Shown piece after piece: positions 63,153 to 64,000 of a stretch of DNA of 64,000 nt. Made by a program: the position numbers and the translations under genes. A model generated the notes under the pieces. It did no database searches. It was not told where the DNA came from and saw only the letters and a program-made list of their open reading frames with translations. The DNA is from Roseibium sediminis (GTDB lineage: Bacteria; Pseudomonadota; Alphaproteobacteria; Rhizobiales; Stappiaceae), in NCBI RefSeq assembly GCF_008711325.1, contig NZ_VXDB01000008.1:62001-126000 (forward strand), written 5' to 3'. Within the stretch, counting starts at the first letter, position 1. Each line of letters opens with the position of its first letter.

Positions 63153-64000
63153 CTAAAACACCACCGAGAACACAGATCCCTCACCCACCTTGCTTTCAAC
63201 GGTGAGTTTCGCTCTGTGGCGGGCAAGGATGTGCTTCACAATCGCCAGACCAAGACCCGTTCCCTTCTGGCTTCGGCTAGTCTCCACATCCACCCGATAG
63301 AACCGCTCGGTCAATCTGGGTATGTGTTCGTCGGCTATCCCCTGCCCGTAATCTCGCACTTTCATGGCAAAGCCTTGCGCGTCGCCATTTGGCACCTGCT
63401 CCACGATCAGCTCGACCTTCTTGCCTGAGCTTCCATATTTGAGAGCATTCTCGACGAGATTTTCGGCCACCTGGATGAGTTCATCGCGGTCCCCCTTGAT
63501 GAGCGCGGGAGTGTCGGGAACAACGATCTCGATGTCCACTTCCAGGTCACGTGCGAGAGGTGCCAGCGCATCGGCGGTGTGGCGGACAATCTCGATCAAA
63601 TCGACATCCTTGTCCGGACGGACATGGGCCTTCAGCTCAATCCGCGAGAGCGACAGGATGTCGTCAATCAGGCGGCGCATCCTGCCGGCCTGTTCAAACA
63701 TGATGGCAAGGAACCGCTCCCGCGCCTCCGGGTCATTCTTCGCCGGTCCCTGGAGGGTTTCGATGAACCCGGCCAAAGATGCGAGCGGCGTGCGCAGCTC
63801 ATGGCTGGCATTTGCCACAAAGTCGGTGCGCATACGCTCCAGGCGCCGCTGCTCGGTCATGTCGGTGATCGTGACGAGCACGAAATCCGGCCTCGGTCGG
63901 CGCGGCAACGCTCTGGATGTTCCCGGCAAGTAGATCGGTGCCAGACTGGCTTCATACCAGGCCTCGGTCGGCACCTTTTCCATCCAGACAATGCGCTCGA
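63153..64000 (-). CDS. phoR: Phosphate regulon sensor kinase PhoR (5' end beyond window)
   Basis: About 282 C-terminal residues visible; the reading frame runs off the right edge (ERIVW-MEKV), so the start is outside. End of a PAS domain (EAWYEASLAPIYLPGTSR), then HisKA with the phospho-acceptor His in ASHELRTPLASL, and HATPase with ENLVENALKYGSSG (N box), RDYGQGI (G1) and GTGLGLAIVKHIL (G2). The PAS-HisKA-HATPase order and the pst neighbourhood point to PhoR, partner of PhoB. N-terminal TM region not seen. Confidence 0.93.
   Translation of the reverse strand, partial: ERIVWMEKVPTEAWYEASLAPIYLPGTSRALPRRPRPDFVLVTITDMTEQRRLERMRTDFVANASHELRTPLASLAGFIETLQGPAKNDPEARERFLAIMFEQAGRMRRLIDDILSLSRIELKAHVRPDKDVDLIEIVRHTADALAPLARDLEVDIEIVVPDTPALIKGDRDELIQVAENLVENALKYGSSGKKVELIVEQVPNGDAQGFAMKVRDYGQGIADEHIPRLTERFYRVDVETSRSQKGTGLGLAIVKHILARHRAKLTVESKVGEGSVFSVVF

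Noticed and set aside
1-64000. CRISPR arrays, prophage or insertion sequences
   Set aside because: No regularly spaced direct repeats, transposase, integrase or phage structural genes were seen in any frame.

Overview
The window reads as ordinary chromosome of an alphaproteobacterium, most likely a marine member of the Hyphomicrobiales/Stappiaceae type (inference, no database search was possible). Pointers are a GcrA cell-cycle regulator, a PodJ-like polarity protein with Sel1 repeats and a peptidoglycan-binding tail, a class I lysyl-tRNA synthetase, a SAM-II riboswitch ahead of metZ, a long-form dCTP deaminase and a phoR / pstSCAB-phoU-phoB block. Base composition is fairly even and GC-rich. 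I see no prophage, transposase, integrase or CRISPR array. The only module with a mobile or accessory look is a ccdAB toxin-antitoxin pair bracketed by two copies of the same terminator.

Layout. 0.1-7.1 kb: DEAD-box RNA helicase, then a DNA-repair neighbourhood normally called ligase-associated (exonuclease, Lhr-like helicase, PdeM phosphoesterase) in which the ATP-dependent ligase is not present and a small NTF2-like gene is coupled to the exonuclease. 7.2-13.4 kb: a TIGR02186/TauE membrane pair and the 1421-residue PodJ-like protein. 13.6-21 kb: a MerR-type regulator and a beta-oxidation cluster (acyl-CoA dehydrogenase, GST, thiolase, cupin, FadB-type fusion), with closely similar operator-like sites ahead of the regulator and ahead of the dehydrogenase. 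21-25.5 kb: an AraC-family regulator, a gene-free stretch holding a structured minus-strand RNA with strong terminators, a DUF6460 protein, a histone-deacetylase-like amidohydrolase and a MATE exporter. 25.5-31.4 kb: pyrD-DUF952, an S24-type regulator, a degenerate nuclease-like secreted protein, a VWA protein, and ccdAB.

31.5-40.4 kb: lysK, TerB-like, alpha/beta hydrolase, apaG, a CDP-alcohol phosphatidyltransferase, SAM-II-controlled metZ, dcd, a YigZ protein, a NavBac-type ion channel and tRNA-Gly(CCC). 40.8-46.7 kb: a two-gene ABC exporter, a membrane glycosyltransferase, a divergent solute-binding protein and a small hydrolase. 46.7-51.5 kb: an RND pump with its adaptor. 51.7-55.8 kb: argD-argF-hslO and gcrA. 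55.9-64 kb: phosphate starvation control, where tandem Pho boxes drive pstS, an attenuator-like hairpin separates pstS from pstCAB-phoU-phoB, and phoR runs off the right edge.

Functional assignments rest on motifs read directly from the translated sequence. Start codons were re-chosen wherever a Shine-Dalgarno sequence, signal peptide or overlap with a regulatory element argued for it.
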